DNA of 51,023 nucleotides, taken from positions 1 through 51,023 of the forward strand of contig MWYX01000050.1 in the NCBI GenBank assembly GCA_002050465.1. The letters are read 5' to 3'. The notes under the pieces were generated by a model that was not told the DNA's origin, did not search any database, and saw only the letters and a program-made list of their open reading frames with translations. Shown in pieces: positions 8,850 to 17,543 of the stretch (position 1 is the first letter of the stretch; each line of letters begins with the position of its first letter). The position numbers and the translations under genes were made by a program. This DNA comes from Chitinophagales bacterium 65-1. Lineage in GTDB: Bacteria; Bacteroidota; Bacteroidia; Chitinophagales; Chitinophagaceae.

Positions 8850-9221
8850 CTATTCTTCCTTCCTCTTTACAATCAGATACCAATCATTTTCAAGTGGCAA
8901 ATATCCATACTCATAACAAAAAAAATAAGTGTTTCCTTTCTTATTAATATATGAATGTGTGATATACTTAAATTGAAAGCCTTTCTGTATTAATCTTTCT
9001 TTTGTGGTTTTTATCATTTCTGTTTCTTTATCCAATAGCCCTTCAAGTATCCGGCGGTTTTTTATTAAAGTATTATTGATATTCCGAACTATACTATTGG
9101 TAACTGTTTTAAGCTGGTTGTTATAGATGTTGCGGCAATAATCATTACAAAACTTCTTATCTGTTCGCCCTTGAAGCACCTTATTACAAGCCAAACATTG
9201 TTTTTTTAGGGTTTCTGCCAT
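8850..9221 (-). CDS. Small zinc-ribbon protein of unknown function
   Basis: A 123-residue basic protein. The N-terminus carries four cysteines in a C-x2-C ... C-x3-C pattern (Cys9, Cys12, Cys25, Cys29; CLACNKVLQGRTDKKFCNDYC), which should bind one zinc ion. A Lys/Asn-rich helical middle follows (about 30-85), then a short aromatic C-terminal part (TYFFCYEYGYLPLENDWYLIV). Comparable zinc-ribbon proteins are common in Bacteroidota but I do not know a function. It is convergent with terC and divergent from ssb; the 197 bp between it and ssb hold palindromes that could regulate either gene. Nucleic-acid binding is a guess from the basic charge and zinc ribbon. Confidence 0.75.
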   Translation of the reverse strand: MAETLKKQCLACNKVLQGRTDKKFCNDYCRNIYNNQLKTVTNSIVRNINNTLIKNRRILEGLLDKETEMIKTTKERLIQKGFQFKYITHSYINKKGNTYFFCYEYGYLPLENDWYLIVKRKEE

Positions 9222-9275
9222 ACCAATTGCTTTTTTATTTTATGTAAGATAATCAATAATTTATCCGTGTACAAA

Positions 9276-9287
9276 CGTTTATAAACG
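9276..9287. promoter_or_regulatory. 12-bp perfect palindrome between divergent genes
   Basis: CGTTTATAAACG is a perfect 12-bp dyad, 54 bp upstream of the zinc-ribbon gene and 131 bp upstream of ssb. It is a candidate operator for either gene; no regulator can be named from the sequence. Confidence 0.4.
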
Positions 9288-9351
9288 GTTATAGCCGAAA
9301 AGAAACGAATAAAAACCGAATACCGCTTTTGGGTGATAGCATCTTTGCTCT

Positions 9352-9377
9352 GTCAATCATTGGCGCCGATGGTTGAC
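9352..9377. promoter_or_regulatory. 26-bp dyad upstream of ssb centred on GGCGCC
   Basis: GTCAATCATTGGC / GCCGATGGTTGAC are inverted arms, matched at 11 of 13 DNA positions; the other two are G-T wobbles in RNA. The dyad ends 41 bp before the ssb ATG and lies just after a -7-like CATCTTTG (9340-9347), so it would sit at the transcription start or in the leader. Confidence 0.55.
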
Positions 9378-9418
9378 TGAAATAAAAAAAATTTAAAAAC
9401 ATTCAAAAACTAAAAATC

Positions 9419-9760
9419 ATGTACGCATTAAAAAACAAAGTTCAATTGATCGGTAATCTCGGAGGCACTCCTGAAATAAAAAATACCGAAACAGGAAAAA
9501 AGCTGGCACGTTTCAGCGTTGCAACTAACGAAGTATATCGCAATGCAAAGGGCGATAAAGTAACAGAAACACAATGGCATAATTTAGTTGCCTGGGGTAA
9601 GGTTGCAGATATTGCTGAAAAATATCTTACCAAAGGAGCTGAAGTTTGTATTGAGGGTAAACTGATAAACCGCAGCTATACTGATAAGGACGGTAATAAA
9701 AAATATATAGCGGAAGTGCAGGTGAATGAACTGCTGATGCTTTCCAAAGCTGCATCATAA
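9419..9760 (+). CDS. ssb: Single-stranded DNA-binding protein, short form
   Basis: A 113-residue SSB consisting of one OB fold. Family features are the N-terminus MYALKNKVQLIGNLGGTPEI, the strand RFSVATNEVY, TQWHNLVAWGKVADIAEKYLTKGAEVCIEGKL and RSYTDKDGNKKYIAEVQV. It binds single-stranded DNA during replication and repair. The chain stops right after the OB fold (LMLSKAAS): there is no flexible linker and no acidic C-terminal tip of the DDDIPF type that recruits partner proteins in standard SSBs. It is therefore more like a secondary SSB; a full-length SSB probably exists elsewhere in the genome. A strong dyad precedes it and a hairpin terminator follows it. Confidence 0.95.
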   Translation: MYALKNKVQLIGNLGGTPEIKNTETGKKLARFSVATNEVYRNAKGDKVTETQWHNLVAWGKVADIAEKYLTKGAEVCIEGKLINRSYTDKDGNKKYIAEVQVNELLMLSKAAS

Positions 9761-9772
9761 TTAATTCACCCT

Positions 9773-9811
9773 AATAACTGCTGCAGCATTTTGTTTGCAG
9801 CAGTTATTTAT
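9773..9811 (+). terminator. Terminator after ssb
   Basis: A 13-bp perfect stem (AATAACTGCTGCA / TGCAGCAGTTATT, loop of 10) starts 12 bp after the ssb stop codon and is followed by an A/T-rich tail with a short T run. Confidence 0.75.
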
Positions 9812-9825
9812 TTAAGTTAGCACAG

Positions 9826-12339
9826 ATGACAGAGATTGATCACAGTAATAAAATTTTTCAGCTTGCCGCTGACCTCGTGAGCCAGAGCTGCCGTAATATT
9901 TTTATTACCGGTAAAGCAGGTACAGGCAAAACAACTTTCCTCAAATACATCAGAGATAATTGTGCAAAACAAATTGCAGTAGTAGCACCAACCGGTGTTG
10001 CGGCCATAAATGCGGGAGGAACAACCATACATTCATTTTTCCAGCTTCCATTAGCACCTTTTATTCCGGAGTCAAAAAATTTCGCAGGCAAGGATTCTGT
10101 AATAAGCAGGCATAACCTTATCGGGAGAATTAAACTCACTAAAGAAAAAATAAAAATATTTCAGCAACTGGAATTATTGATAATTGATGAAATAAGCATG
10201 GTAAGATGTGATACGCTGGATGTCATTGATACTGTTTTAAAACATTTTCGTAACCGAAATAATGAGCCATTTGGCGGCGTGCAGATTGTATTAATAGGCG
10301 ATATGTTTCAACTGCCGCCTGTGATGCCGGAGGAAGAATGGAAATTACTATCACAGTTTTATAAGAGCCCTTATTTTTTTGACAGCCGGGTCTTTTATCA
10401 GATACCACCGGTATATATAGAGTTTCAAAAAATTTACCGCCAAAGCGATTATACTTTTATAAACCTGCTTAACCAGGTTAGAAATAATAATTTAGATAAT
10501 GAAGAATTACTACTCCTACAAAAAATTTATCAGCCTGCTTATGAGGTTACAAATGATGAAGGTTGTATTATTCTTACTACCCACAATTACAAAGCAGATG
10601 CTATAAATAGTAGCCAACTGGCAAAATTAAATAGCAAGGCATTTTCTTTTAAAGCCGAAATAAAAGGTGAGTTCTATGAAAAGGCATACCCTGCTGATGA
10701 TTTGCTAACTTTAAAAACAGGCGCACAGGTTATGTTCATTAAAAATGATAAAGAAAAAATCAGGCGGTATTTTAATGGCAAAATTGGCGTGATTACAAAA
10801 ATTGATGAAAATAATATCCGGATCAAATGTGCCGGAAATGAAGATGAGATTGAAGTAGCTAAAGAAACCTGGGGAAACATCCGGTATGCACTTAATAAAT
10901 CATCCCACCAGTTAGAAGAAGATGTAATAGGATCTTTTACACAATACCCGCTGCGGCTTGCCTGGGCAATTACTATTCATAAAAGCCAGGGCTTAACTTT
11001 TGAAAAAGCGGTAATTGATGCCGGTGAGGCTTTTGCTCCGGGACAGGTGTATGTTGCACTAAGCAGGTGTACAACACTTGATGGTATTGCACTTCAAAGT
11101 AAAATAACTGCAGCAAGTCTGCACAGTGATGAAAGAATTATTCAATTCTCAGATCAACATGCTACTGAACAAACGCTTCAGCAGGAATTAGAGCTATCAA
11201 AAAAATTGTATCAGCAACAAATTCTTTTTACATTATTTGACTGCATAAATATTGAAAAAGAAATTACAGATGTGAAGAAATTAATTATAGAGAATACAGC
11301 CGCTTACAATGCCATAACGCTTATATGGATCAGTGAGTTGGAAAATAAAATAATTGCTATGCAGGAAGTGTCTAAAAAATTCAAGGATCATTTGTATAAA
11401 TTTTTTGCTGATGATACTCTACCGGAAGAAAATCATTTTTTACAAAAGAAAATAAAAGATGCAGCTGAATGGTTTGTAACTCAATTGGAAAATATTATAC
11501 AATATATTCTAACATCCCCCGCAGATACTGATAGTAAGCAACATGCCAAAGTATATAACGAAGGTTTAAAAGATGTATTTACCTTATTGGCTGAGAAAAA
11601 ACATCTGCTGCAAAGTTGTACAACTGCCTTTACCATAAAAAATTATTACTCTAATAAAACCAATTTCATTCTCCCGCAGTTTACCGTAAATGCGTATGCC
11701 ACTGCATCACATGAAAAATTCCATACACCGCATCCAGTTTTACACAGGCAGTTGCGTGACCTTCGTAATAAATTATGTGAACATAAAAATATACCCATCT
11801 ATTTTGTAGCCGGCAGTAAATCCATTGATGAAATGAGTCAACATCTTCCGCAAACAATTGATGAGCTGCTAAAGATCAGTGGGTTTGGGAAATCAAAAGC
11901 TAAACAATATGGTCAACAATTTTTAGATATAATAATTTCTTATTGTAAGCAACATGGTCTAGCCTCGCTTATTCATGAGAAAATACCTAAAAGAGAAAGA
12001 AAAGTAAAAGATCCATCAAAACCGGATACAAAAACCGAAAGTTATAATTTATATAAAGAAGGTCATCAGGTCTCTGATATTGCAAAAACAAGAAATCTTG
12101 CCATTTCAACGATTAAAGGGCATTTGTGTTTCTATGTTCAAAATGGAATGATACCTGTAAATGAATTTATAAATAATGAAAAGCTATTTTTAATTGAACC
12201 GTACCTGGAAAATATAAACGGCAACTCAATTATGTCTATAAAAGAGAAACTTGGAGATGCTGTTACTTTTAGCGAAATAAGATTTGCTATTGCGTCTAAA
12301 CTTTGGAAAGAGAAAAGTAATTTAGAAAGTATATCTTAA
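9826..12339 (+). CDS. PIF1-like helicase with HRDC and helix-turn-helix C-terminus
   Basis: An 837-residue SF1B helicase. The N-terminal AAA/PIF1 core has Walker A (GKAGTGKTTF, 29-38), Walker B (LLIIDEISMVR), GDMFQLPPV, and late motifs AITIHKSQGLTFEKAVID and VYVALSRCTTLDGI. A helical middle section follows. The C-terminal third carries an HRDC-like domain (LHRQLRDLRNKLCEHKNIP ... QTIDELLKISGFGKSKAKQYG) and a final helix-turn-helix segment (ESYNLYKEGHQVSDIAKTRN), the HTH_40 type found at the end of some RecQ-like helicases. HRDC and HTH are usually nucleic-acid-binding modules. It probably unwinds structured DNA such as G-quadruplexes or stalled forks. It stands alone after the ssb terminator and converges on rsmE with 12 bp between. 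Confidence 0.9.
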   Translation: MTEIDHSNKIFQLAADLVSQSCRNIFITGKAGTGKTTFLKYIRDNCAKQIAVVAPTGVAAINAGGTTIHSFFQLPLAPFIPESKNFAGKDSVISRHNLIGRIKLTKEKIKIFQQLELLIIDEISMVRCDTLDVIDTVLKHFRNRNNEPFGGVQIVLIGDMFQLPPVMPEEEWKLLSQFYKSPYFFDSRVFYQIPPVYIEFQKIYRQSDYTFINLLNQVRNNNLDNEELLLLQKIYQPAYEVTNDEGCIILTTHNYKADAINSSQLAKLNSKAFSFKAEIKGEFYEKAYPADDLLTLKTGAQVMFIKNDKEKIRRYFNGKIGVITKIDENNIRIKCAGNEDEIEVAKETWGNIRYALNKSSHQLEEDVIGSFTQYPLRLAWAITIHKSQGLTFEKAVIDAGEAFAPGQVYVALSRCTTLDGIALQSKITAASLHSDERIIQFSDQHATEQTLQQELELSKKLYQQQILFTLFDCINIEKEITDVKKLIIENTAAYNAITLIWISELENKIIAMQEVSKKFKDHLYKFFADDTLPEENHFLQKKIKDAAEWFVTQLENIIQYILTSPADTDSKQHAKVYNEGLKDVFTLLAEKKHLLQSCTTAFTIKNYYSNKTNFILPQFTVNAYATASHEKFHTPHPVLHRQLRDLRNKLCEHKNIPIYFVAGSKSIDEMSQHLPQTIDELLKISGFGKSKAKQYGQQFLDIIISYCKQHGLASLIHEKIPKRERKVKDPSKPDTKTESYNLYKEGHQVSDIAKTRNLAISTIKGHLCFYVQNGMIPVNEFINNEKLFLIEPYLENINGNSIMSIKEKLGDAVTFSEIRFAIASKLWKEKSNLESIS

Positions 12340-12351
12340 ACAAAAAATCTG

Positions 12352-13056
12352 TTAAGCCGGAGCATTAGCTGTCATTAGTACTGCAGCAGCTATACCTGCA
12401 GTTTCTGTTCTTAATCTTGTTTTGCCTAATGATACAGGAATAAAATTATTTTGCTTAGCCAATTCAATTTCTGGCTCTGTAAAATCGCCTTCGGGGCCAA
12501 TGAGAATTATTGAGAATAGATTAATTGTTTTATTGCTTAATTGTTTTTTTTCATCTTCACTGCAATAAGCTATGTATTTATTTTGTTGAGTAGAAATTTT
12601 TATTACCTCGCCAAATTTTATTGGTTCATGTAATTTGGGTAACCATGCCTGCTGGCTTTGAAGCATAGCGCTTATAAGAATATTTTTCATCCTGTTGTGA
12701 CGAAACGTTTGTCTTTCTGTTCTTTCACAAATCATTGGGATGATCTCTGAAACGCCCAATTCCGTTGCCTTCTCCAAAAACCATTCAAAGCGGCTGGTAT
12801 TTTTTATTAAAGAGATTGCTATTGTAATGTTTGATGTACGATGTGGGATGTTTGATGTTGAGAGTACTTTTATTTCTGCTTTTTTATATTCAGAAATAAT
12901 TTCTGCAGTGATTATTTTGCCTTTACCATTTGTGAGTTGAAGATTTTCACCCGCCTTCATTCTCAATACTTGTATAATGTGTTTTGATGTTTCTTCAGAT
13001 AATGTAAAAGAAGATGCGGATGCTAATTCTTCTTCAAAAAAAACAGGTAGTGACAT
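12352..13056 (-). CDS. rsmE: 16S rRNA (uracil1498-N3)-methyltransferase
   Basis: A 234-residue SPOUT methyltransferase that methylates N3 of U1498 in 16S rRNA using S-adenosylmethionine. The N-terminal PUA-like domain (LPVFFEEELA, HIIQVLRMKAGENLQLTNGKG) is followed by the SPOUT domain (LIKNTSRFEWFLEKATELGV, MICERTERQ). The knot motifs are LIGPEGDFTEPEIELA and VSLGKTRLRTETAGIAA. I chose the ATG at 13056 (MSLPVFF). An in-frame ATG at 13140 would add 28 residues read out of a dispersed repeat and would overlap dnaB by 35 bp. GGAGAAG 7-10 bp before this ATG may be the ribosome-binding site and comes from that repeat. Residues 66-78 (STSNIPHRTSNIT), between the two domains, are encoded by a heptanucleotide array. 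Confidence 0.93.
   Translation of the reverse strand: MSLPVFFEEELASASSFTLSEETSKHIIQVLRMKAGENLQLTNGKGKIITAEIISEYKKAEIKVLSTSNIPHRTSNITIAISLIKNTSRFEWFLEKATELGVSEIIPMICERTERQTFRHNRMKNILISAMLQSQQAWLPKLHEPIKFGEVIKISTQQNKYIAYCSEDEKKQLSNKTINLFSIILIGPEGDFTEPEIELAKQNNFIPVSLGKTRLRTETAGIAAAVLMTANAPA
12825..12859. repeat. Heptanucleotide array NGATGTN x5 inside rsmE
   Basis: Five heptamers: TAATGTT, TGATGTA, CGATGTG, GGATGTT, TGATGTT. The array encodes the linker between the PUA-like and SPOUT domains. The same word family occurs in rluB at 46239-46266. Confidence 0.85.
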
Positions 13057-13060
13057 TATA

Positions 13061-13108
13061 TTAATCTTCTCCATTTCTCCCCTTTCGGGGGAGATAGAGG
13101 GGGCTTTA
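13061..13108 (-). repeat. C/G-rich dispersed repeat starting at the dnaB stop codon
   Basis: On the minus strand it reads TAAAGCCCCCTCTATCTCC, then CCCGAAAGGGGAG, then AAATGGAGAAGATTAA. It matches 44627-44676 over about 50 bp with four substitutions and one indel. CTCCCC/GGGGAG forms the stem of a hairpin. The first three bases are the stop codon of dnaB, and the distal end supplies the region before the rsmE ATG. Confidence 0.85.
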
Positions 13109-14671
13109 AAAAGGTGTTTCGTCATCAAACTCGCCATCATTCATTTTACTTCCTTTTTGAATGTAGAGTTTAGCGCTGTCGCCGTCAATATCACTAACCG
13201 GTTTCCAGTTACCGGTACCGGGAAACTGGCTGCTGAGATCACTTCCATCTTCTTCGATAAATTTCTGAATATGAAGTAAAGCTTTTAAATTAATTTTTTC
13301 AAGTTGCCCGTTTCTATGCTTTGCAATGCGCAGAATTGTTTCACCTTTGTTGCTTTCACCCATTTCATTTGCAGTAATGTCATAATATTCCGGACGGTAT
13401 AAAAACATTACCATGTCAGCGTCCTGCTCAATAGCACCGGACTCTCTAAGGTCACTCAGCTGTGGCATTTTTTGACCATCTTTTGCACCCCGCTTTTCAA
13501 CTTCACGGCTCAGCTGGCTTAAAGCAACAATCGGAATATTCAATTCTTTTGCAAGCCCTTTCAAATCTCTCGATATACGGCTTATTTCCTGCTCACGGTT
13601 ACTGTTTCGGTTTTCACCCGTTCCGCTCATTAACTGCAGGTAATCAATAATTATTAATCCAACATTGTGTTTATTTTTTAAACGGCGGCATTTAGCCCTT
13701 AATTCAAAAATATTCAACGCTGCTGTATCATCAATGTGAATCGGTGCCGATGCAAGTCTTTCAATTCCCTTCTTGTAGAGCTGTTTCATTTCATGTTCTT
13801 CCAAACGACCTCTTGAAATTTTCTCTAACCATATCTCGCTTTCAGAGCTTAATATTCTTTGCACCAGCTGCCCTGCACTCATTTCTAAAGAAAAAAAGCC
13901 TACTGAAGTTGGCTTTGTTGGATGCAATGCTGCATTCCGTGCAAGATTAAGTGCAAATGCAGTTTTACCAACAGACGGACGTGCGGCAAGTATTATTAAA
14001 TCAGCAGGTTGCCATCCATAGGTTATTCTATCTAACAGATGAAAGCCAGTAGGAACACCACTTATTTCATCTTGCCGGGTGCGCAGATCTTCAATACGTT
14101 GAATAGTTTTTACCAGAACATCGCTTATAGCTGCATAATCCTTACGAAGATGATTATTGGTTATTTCAAACAATTTAGCTTCTGATTCATCTAATAAATC
14201 GAACACGTCAGTACTGTCTTCATAAGCATCGCCAATAATTTCACCGCTAATCCTGATAAGTTCTCTTTGAATAAATTTCTGCAGAATAATTCTTGAGTGG
14301 GCTTCAATATTTGCAGAAGAAACAACTGCATTAGTAAGCTTTGAAACATAATAAGGCCCTCCAACAATATCCAATTCTTCGCGGAATTTTAATTCTTCAA
14401 CAACGGTCAACAAATCAATGGGTAAATTTTTCTGCTGCAATCCCTGCATGCTCCTGTAAATACGCTGATTGGCTTCTACATAAAAGCATTCAGGTTTTAA
14501 AATTTCAGCAACGATATCAAAGGCACTTTTTTCAAGCATTATTGCACCAAGTATAGCTTCTTCAAGGTCTTTTGCCTGGGGTGGAACCTTGCCATACATC
14601 ATTGTTCCAAGGTCGAGTGAGCCGCTTTTTCTACGCGTTTTTCTATCCTTATTCAGGTTGGTAAGATCCAT
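13106..14671 (-). CDS. dnaB: Replicative DNA helicase
   Basis: A 521-residue hexameric replicative helicase. The N-terminal DnaB domain (PPQAKDLEEAILGAIMLE ... about 30-140) is followed by a linker and a RecA-like ATPase domain. The latter has GVPTGFHLLDRITYGWQP, Walker A ARPSVGKTAFALN, FSLEMSAGQLVQRI, Walker B LIIIDYLQLMSG, and ESGAIEQDADMVMFLYRPEYY. No intein is present. The last residues NDGEFDDETPF resemble the acidic DDxxPF tip of SSB proteins (see findings). The stop codon is the first codon of a dispersed C/G-rich repeat. rsmE lies downstream on the same strand, separated only by that repeat, so co-transcription is likely. Confidence 0.97.
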   Translation of the reverse strand: MDLTNLNKDRKTRRKSGSLDLGTMMYGKVPPQAKDLEEAILGAIMLEKSAFDIVAEILKPECFYVEANQRIYRSMQGLQQKNLPIDLLTVVEELKFREELDIVGGPYYVSKLTNAVVSSANIEAHSRIILQKFIQRELIRISGEIIGDAYEDSTDVFDLLDESEAKLFEITNNHLRKDYAAISDVLVKTIQRIEDLRTRQDEISGVPTGFHLLDRITYGWQPADLIILAARPSVGKTAFALNLARNAALHPTKPTSVGFFSLEMSAGQLVQRILSSESEIWLEKISRGRLEEHEMKQLYKKGIERLASAPIHIDDTAALNIFELRAKCRRLKNKHNVGLIIIDYLQLMSGTGENRNSNREQEISRISRDLKGLAKELNIPIVALSQLSREVEKRGAKDGQKMPQLSDLRESGAIEQDADMVMFLYRPEYYDITANEMGESNKGETILRIAKHRNGQLEKINLKALLHIQKFIEEDGSDLSSQFPGTGNWKPVSDIDGDSAKLYIQKGSKMNDGEFDDETPF

Positions 14672-15029
14672 ATTTACTTGCAGTTGTTAGGGGTTAATAA
14701 ACTGATCCATTAAGCAAAAAATGAATGCAGGGCGGCTAAGGTAAATGACAAAATTTGAAAAGAAATTAATAGTTTATTCAAAAGTTGTTCAATCTGCGCT
14801 CACTTAGATATCCTCACAATAATCCGTTTGTTAACATTCAATTTCGCCTTTTCCACAATTTAAAAAAATTTTCCGTTTTTTTTCAATTCATATTCACAAA
14901 ATTGGGTGGAGAAAAATAATTTTAAATTTTTGATGTTAATTTCATTTTATTTCCTATGCAACTGAAAAGCAATTTTACCCATTACATTCATCTTTCTTAT
15001 TTTTGAAAGAGTTCCTATAAATACATAAA
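14672..15029. other. 358-bp divergent intergenic region between dnaB and pheT
   Basis: A very A/T-rich stretch with runs of T and A (around 14865-14945) and no coding potential that I can support. It must carry the divergent promoters of dnaB and pheT. The only clear element is the pheT-side TATTTTTG. No RNA gene is recognisable. Confidence 0.6.
14998..15005 (+). promoter_or_regulatory. Bacteroidota -7 element for pheT
   Basis: TATTTTTG matches TAnnTTTG and lies 24 bp before the pheT ATG. The -33 side is weak (TTTTAC at about the right spacing). Confidence 0.45.
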
Positions 15030-17447
15030 ATGAAAATCAGTTACAATTGGCTTAGTGAATACCTGATGGAGATACCGGAACCGGAAAAGTTAAGCAGCAT
15101 ATTAACTTCGGTTGGGCTTGAAGTAGAAAGCCTGGAAAAGTTTGAAGAGGTAAAAGGGGGATTTGAAGGGTTGGTAATAGGTGAAGTAACAGAATGTATA
15201 AAACATCCTGAAGCTGATAAATTAAGCATTACGAAAGTAAATATTGGAACGAAGGAGCTTCAAATAGTTTGCGGTGCACCTAATGTTGCCATTGGTCAAA
15301 AGGTAGTAGTAGCAACAGTAGGCACTACAATACATCCTTTAATAGGGGAAGCTGTTACAATGAAAAAAGCAAAGATCCGTGGCCAGGAAAGCTATGGAAT
15401 GATTTGCGCCGAAGATGAAATTGGGATGGGAGAAAGCCACGAAGGAATAATTATATTACCAAAGGATGTTAAAACCGGCAGTAAGGCGTCAGCATATTTT
15501 ACTCCTTATTCGGATTGGATATTTCAATTAGGCATCACTCCCAACAGGATGGATGCTATGAGTCATTTAGGTATAGCCAGGGATGTGTGTGCTTATTTAT
15601 CTCACCATAATAAAAAAAGTACAGCAATAAAATCTCCTTTTAAAAACAATTTTAAAGTTGATGATCAAAAACTGTCAATTGAAGTTATTATAGAGAACCA
15701 AGAATCTTGTCAGCGTTATTCTGGTGTAAGCATTAGCAATATAAAAGTTGCGGAAAGCCCGAAGTGGTTACAACAAAAATTAAAAAGTATTGGCCTTTGC
15801 CCGGTAAATAATATAGTTGATATCACTAATTATTTACTGCATGAAACCGGACAACCTTTACATGCATTTGATGCTGATGAAATAAAAGAAAGAAAAGTAA
15901 TTGTAAAAAATCTTCCGGAAGGAACTTCTTTTGTAACACTGGATGAAAAAGAAAGAAAAGTAAATGCAGAAGATCTGATGATTTGTAATGGAAAAGAAGA
16001 ACCGATGTGCTTTGGTGGTGTTTTTGGTGGAATTAATAGTGGTGTAAAAGATACTACAACAAACGTTTTTTTAGAGAGTGCATGGTTTGAACAAAAATCC
16101 ATAAGAAAAACATCTTTACGGCATAATCTAAGAACTGATGCATCAAGCCGGTTTGAAAAGGGGGTTGATATAATCAATACTGTAAATGTTCTTAAAAGAG
16201 CAGCAATGTTGATAAAGGAAATTGCCGGTGGGAAAATTTCCTCGAAGGTTGTTGATGTTTATCCAAACCCAAAAGAGAAAACAGAAGTAGTTTTAAAAAA
16301 TCATTACCTGAAAAAAATAAGCGGAAAGAATTATCATCCTGATATCATCAAACAAATTTTACAAACCTTAGACTTTGAAGTATTAAAAGAAGGATTGGAT
16401 GACATAAGGGTTGCAGTACCATTTAGTAAACCTGATATTAATTTCCCTGCTGATATTATTGAAGAAATAATGCGCATTGATGGATATGATAATGTTGAAA
16501 TTCCATCCGTCATTACAATTACGCCGTCTACAGAAACAACAGGATATGAATCTGCATACAAAGAAAAGATTGCTAATTTTTTAATTGGGTTGGGCTTTAC
16601 TGAAATACTAACTAACTCACTAACCAACAGCGGATATTATAACGAACATATTTTAAATAATTCAGTAAAGCTTTTTAATAGTATAAGTACAGAGCTGGAT
16701 ATAATGCGTCCTTCTCTTTTGGAAACTGGTCTGGAATGTATATTACATAACAATAATCATAAGAACAATAACCTGTTACTATTTGAATTTGGAAAAACAT
16801 ATTCGACTTCTGCAATTGGAAACTACACTGAAGCAGAGCATCTATGCTTATTTGCTTCAGGAAATAAAAATGAACAAGGATGGAGAGATAAAGAATCCCG
16901 GGCAGATTTCTATTTTATAAAAGGGGTTTGTAAAAGATTATTTCGGTTGTCTGGAGTTGAAGATGTAAATTTTAAAGTCTCAAATGATATTACAAATGCT
17001 TTTATTAATAATGAATTAGTTGCACAAATAAGTTTTGTAGATAGTAATAAACTGGAACAATTCTCTATAAAAGAGCCGGTATTTTTTGCCGATATAAACT
17101 GGGAAAAGCTAACAGCATTAACTAAGAAAATAAAAATTGAATTTGCACCCATATCAAAGTACCCGGAAGTACATAGAGATATATCTATGATATTGAATAA
17201 AAATATTGCTTATGAAAATGTGGAAAGGTTAACCAAGGGGTTAAACATTTCTAAACTGGTTAACATTAATTTGTTTGATATTTTTGAAAGTGAAAAATTA
17301 GGAATGGATAAAAGGTCTCTTGCTATTACCTTCACATTTTCTGACAGGGAAAAAACACTCACAGATAAAGAGATTGATGCAATGATAAATACAATAATTG
17401 TATCTTATGAAAAAGAATTGGGCGCAGAAATAAGAAAAGCTTCTTAG
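15030..17447 (+). CDS. pheT: Phenylalanine--tRNA ligase beta subunit
   Basis: An 805-residue beta subunit of the heterotetrameric phenylalanyl-tRNA synthetase, which charges tRNA-Phe with phenylalanine. Domains in order: N-terminal start MKISYNWLSEYL; an OB-type tRNA-binding domain (about 40-150; EGLVIGEVTECIKHPEADKL, VVCGAPN-like IVCGAPNVAIGQKV); the B3/B4 editing domain (LCPVNNIVDITNYLLHETGQ, HAFDADEI); B5 (PNPKEKTEVVLKNHYLKKI, DIIEEIMRIDGYDNV); a catalytic-like core (GFTEILTNSLTN, LLLFEFGKTY); and a C-terminal FDX-ACB anticodon-binding domain (PISKYPEVHRDISMILN, FTFSDREKTLTDKEIDAM). Length is normal. pheS is not in the window. A long hairpin element follows the stop codon. Confidence 0.97.
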   Translation: MKISYNWLSEYLMEIPEPEKLSSILTSVGLEVESLEKFEEVKGGFEGLVIGEVTECIKHPEADKLSITKVNIGTKELQIVCGAPNVAIGQKVVVATVGTTIHPLIGEAVTMKKAKIRGQESYGMICAEDEIGMGESHEGIIILPKDVKTGSKASAYFTPYSDWIFQLGITPNRMDAMSHLGIARDVCAYLSHHNKKSTAIKSPFKNNFKVDDQKLSIEVIIENQESCQRYSGVSISNIKVAESPKWLQQKLKSIGLCPVNNIVDITNYLLHETGQPLHAFDADEIKERKVIVKNLPEGTSFVTLDEKERKVNAEDLMICNGKEEPMCFGGVFGGINSGVKDTTTNVFLESAWFEQKSIRKTSLRHNLRTDASSRFEKGVDIINTVNVLKRAAMLIKEIAGGKISSKVVDVYPNPKEKTEVVLKNHYLKKISGKNYHPDIIKQILQTLDFEVLKEGLDDIRVAVPFSKPDINFPADIIEEIMRIDGYDNVEIPSVITITPSTETTGYESAYKEKIANFLIGLGFTEILTNSLTNSGYYNEHILNNSVKLFNSISTELDIMRPSLLETGLECILHNNNHKNNNLLLFEFGKTYSTSAIGNYTEAEHLCLFASGNKNEQGWRDKESRADFYFIKGVCKRLFRLSGVEDVNFKVSNDITNAFINNELVAQISFVDSNKLEQFSIKEPVFFADINWEKLTALTKKIKIEFAPISKYPEVHRDISMILNKNIAYENVERLTKGLNISKLVNINLFDIFESEKLGMDKRSLAITFTFSDREKTLTDKEIDAMINTIIVSYEKELGAEIRKAS

Positions 17448-17456
17448 AAGCTAACG

Positions 17457-17528
17457 GGTGTCCTACACCTATAAAAAAGGTTTTATTTTTTCAGGTCACA
17501 GGAATTACAGGTGTAGGACACCTTTTTT
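17457..17528 (+). terminator. Hairpin with 14-bp perfect arms after pheT
   Basis: GGTGTCCTACACCT (17457-17470) and AGGTGTAGGACACC (17509-17522) are perfectly complementary arms around a 38-base loop and are followed by TTTTTT. This fits a terminator. Each arm is itself nearly palindromic (GGTGT-CCT-ACACC), so it can also fold as two small hairpins. It lies 10 bp after the pheT stop and 16 bp before the next ATG. Confidence 0.7.
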
Positions 17529-17543
17529 ATCCAACGGTAATTA

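Noticed and set aside
9262-9418. Integration or phage attachment site near the palindromes upstream of ssb
   Set aside because: There is no integrase, tRNA, direct-repeat pair or change of composition, so the palindromes are more simply regulatory.
13057-13140. N-terminal extension of RsmE from the ATG at 13140
   Set aside because: The extra 28 residues are read from the C/G-rich repeat and the dnaB overlap; the conserved RsmE start is at 13056.
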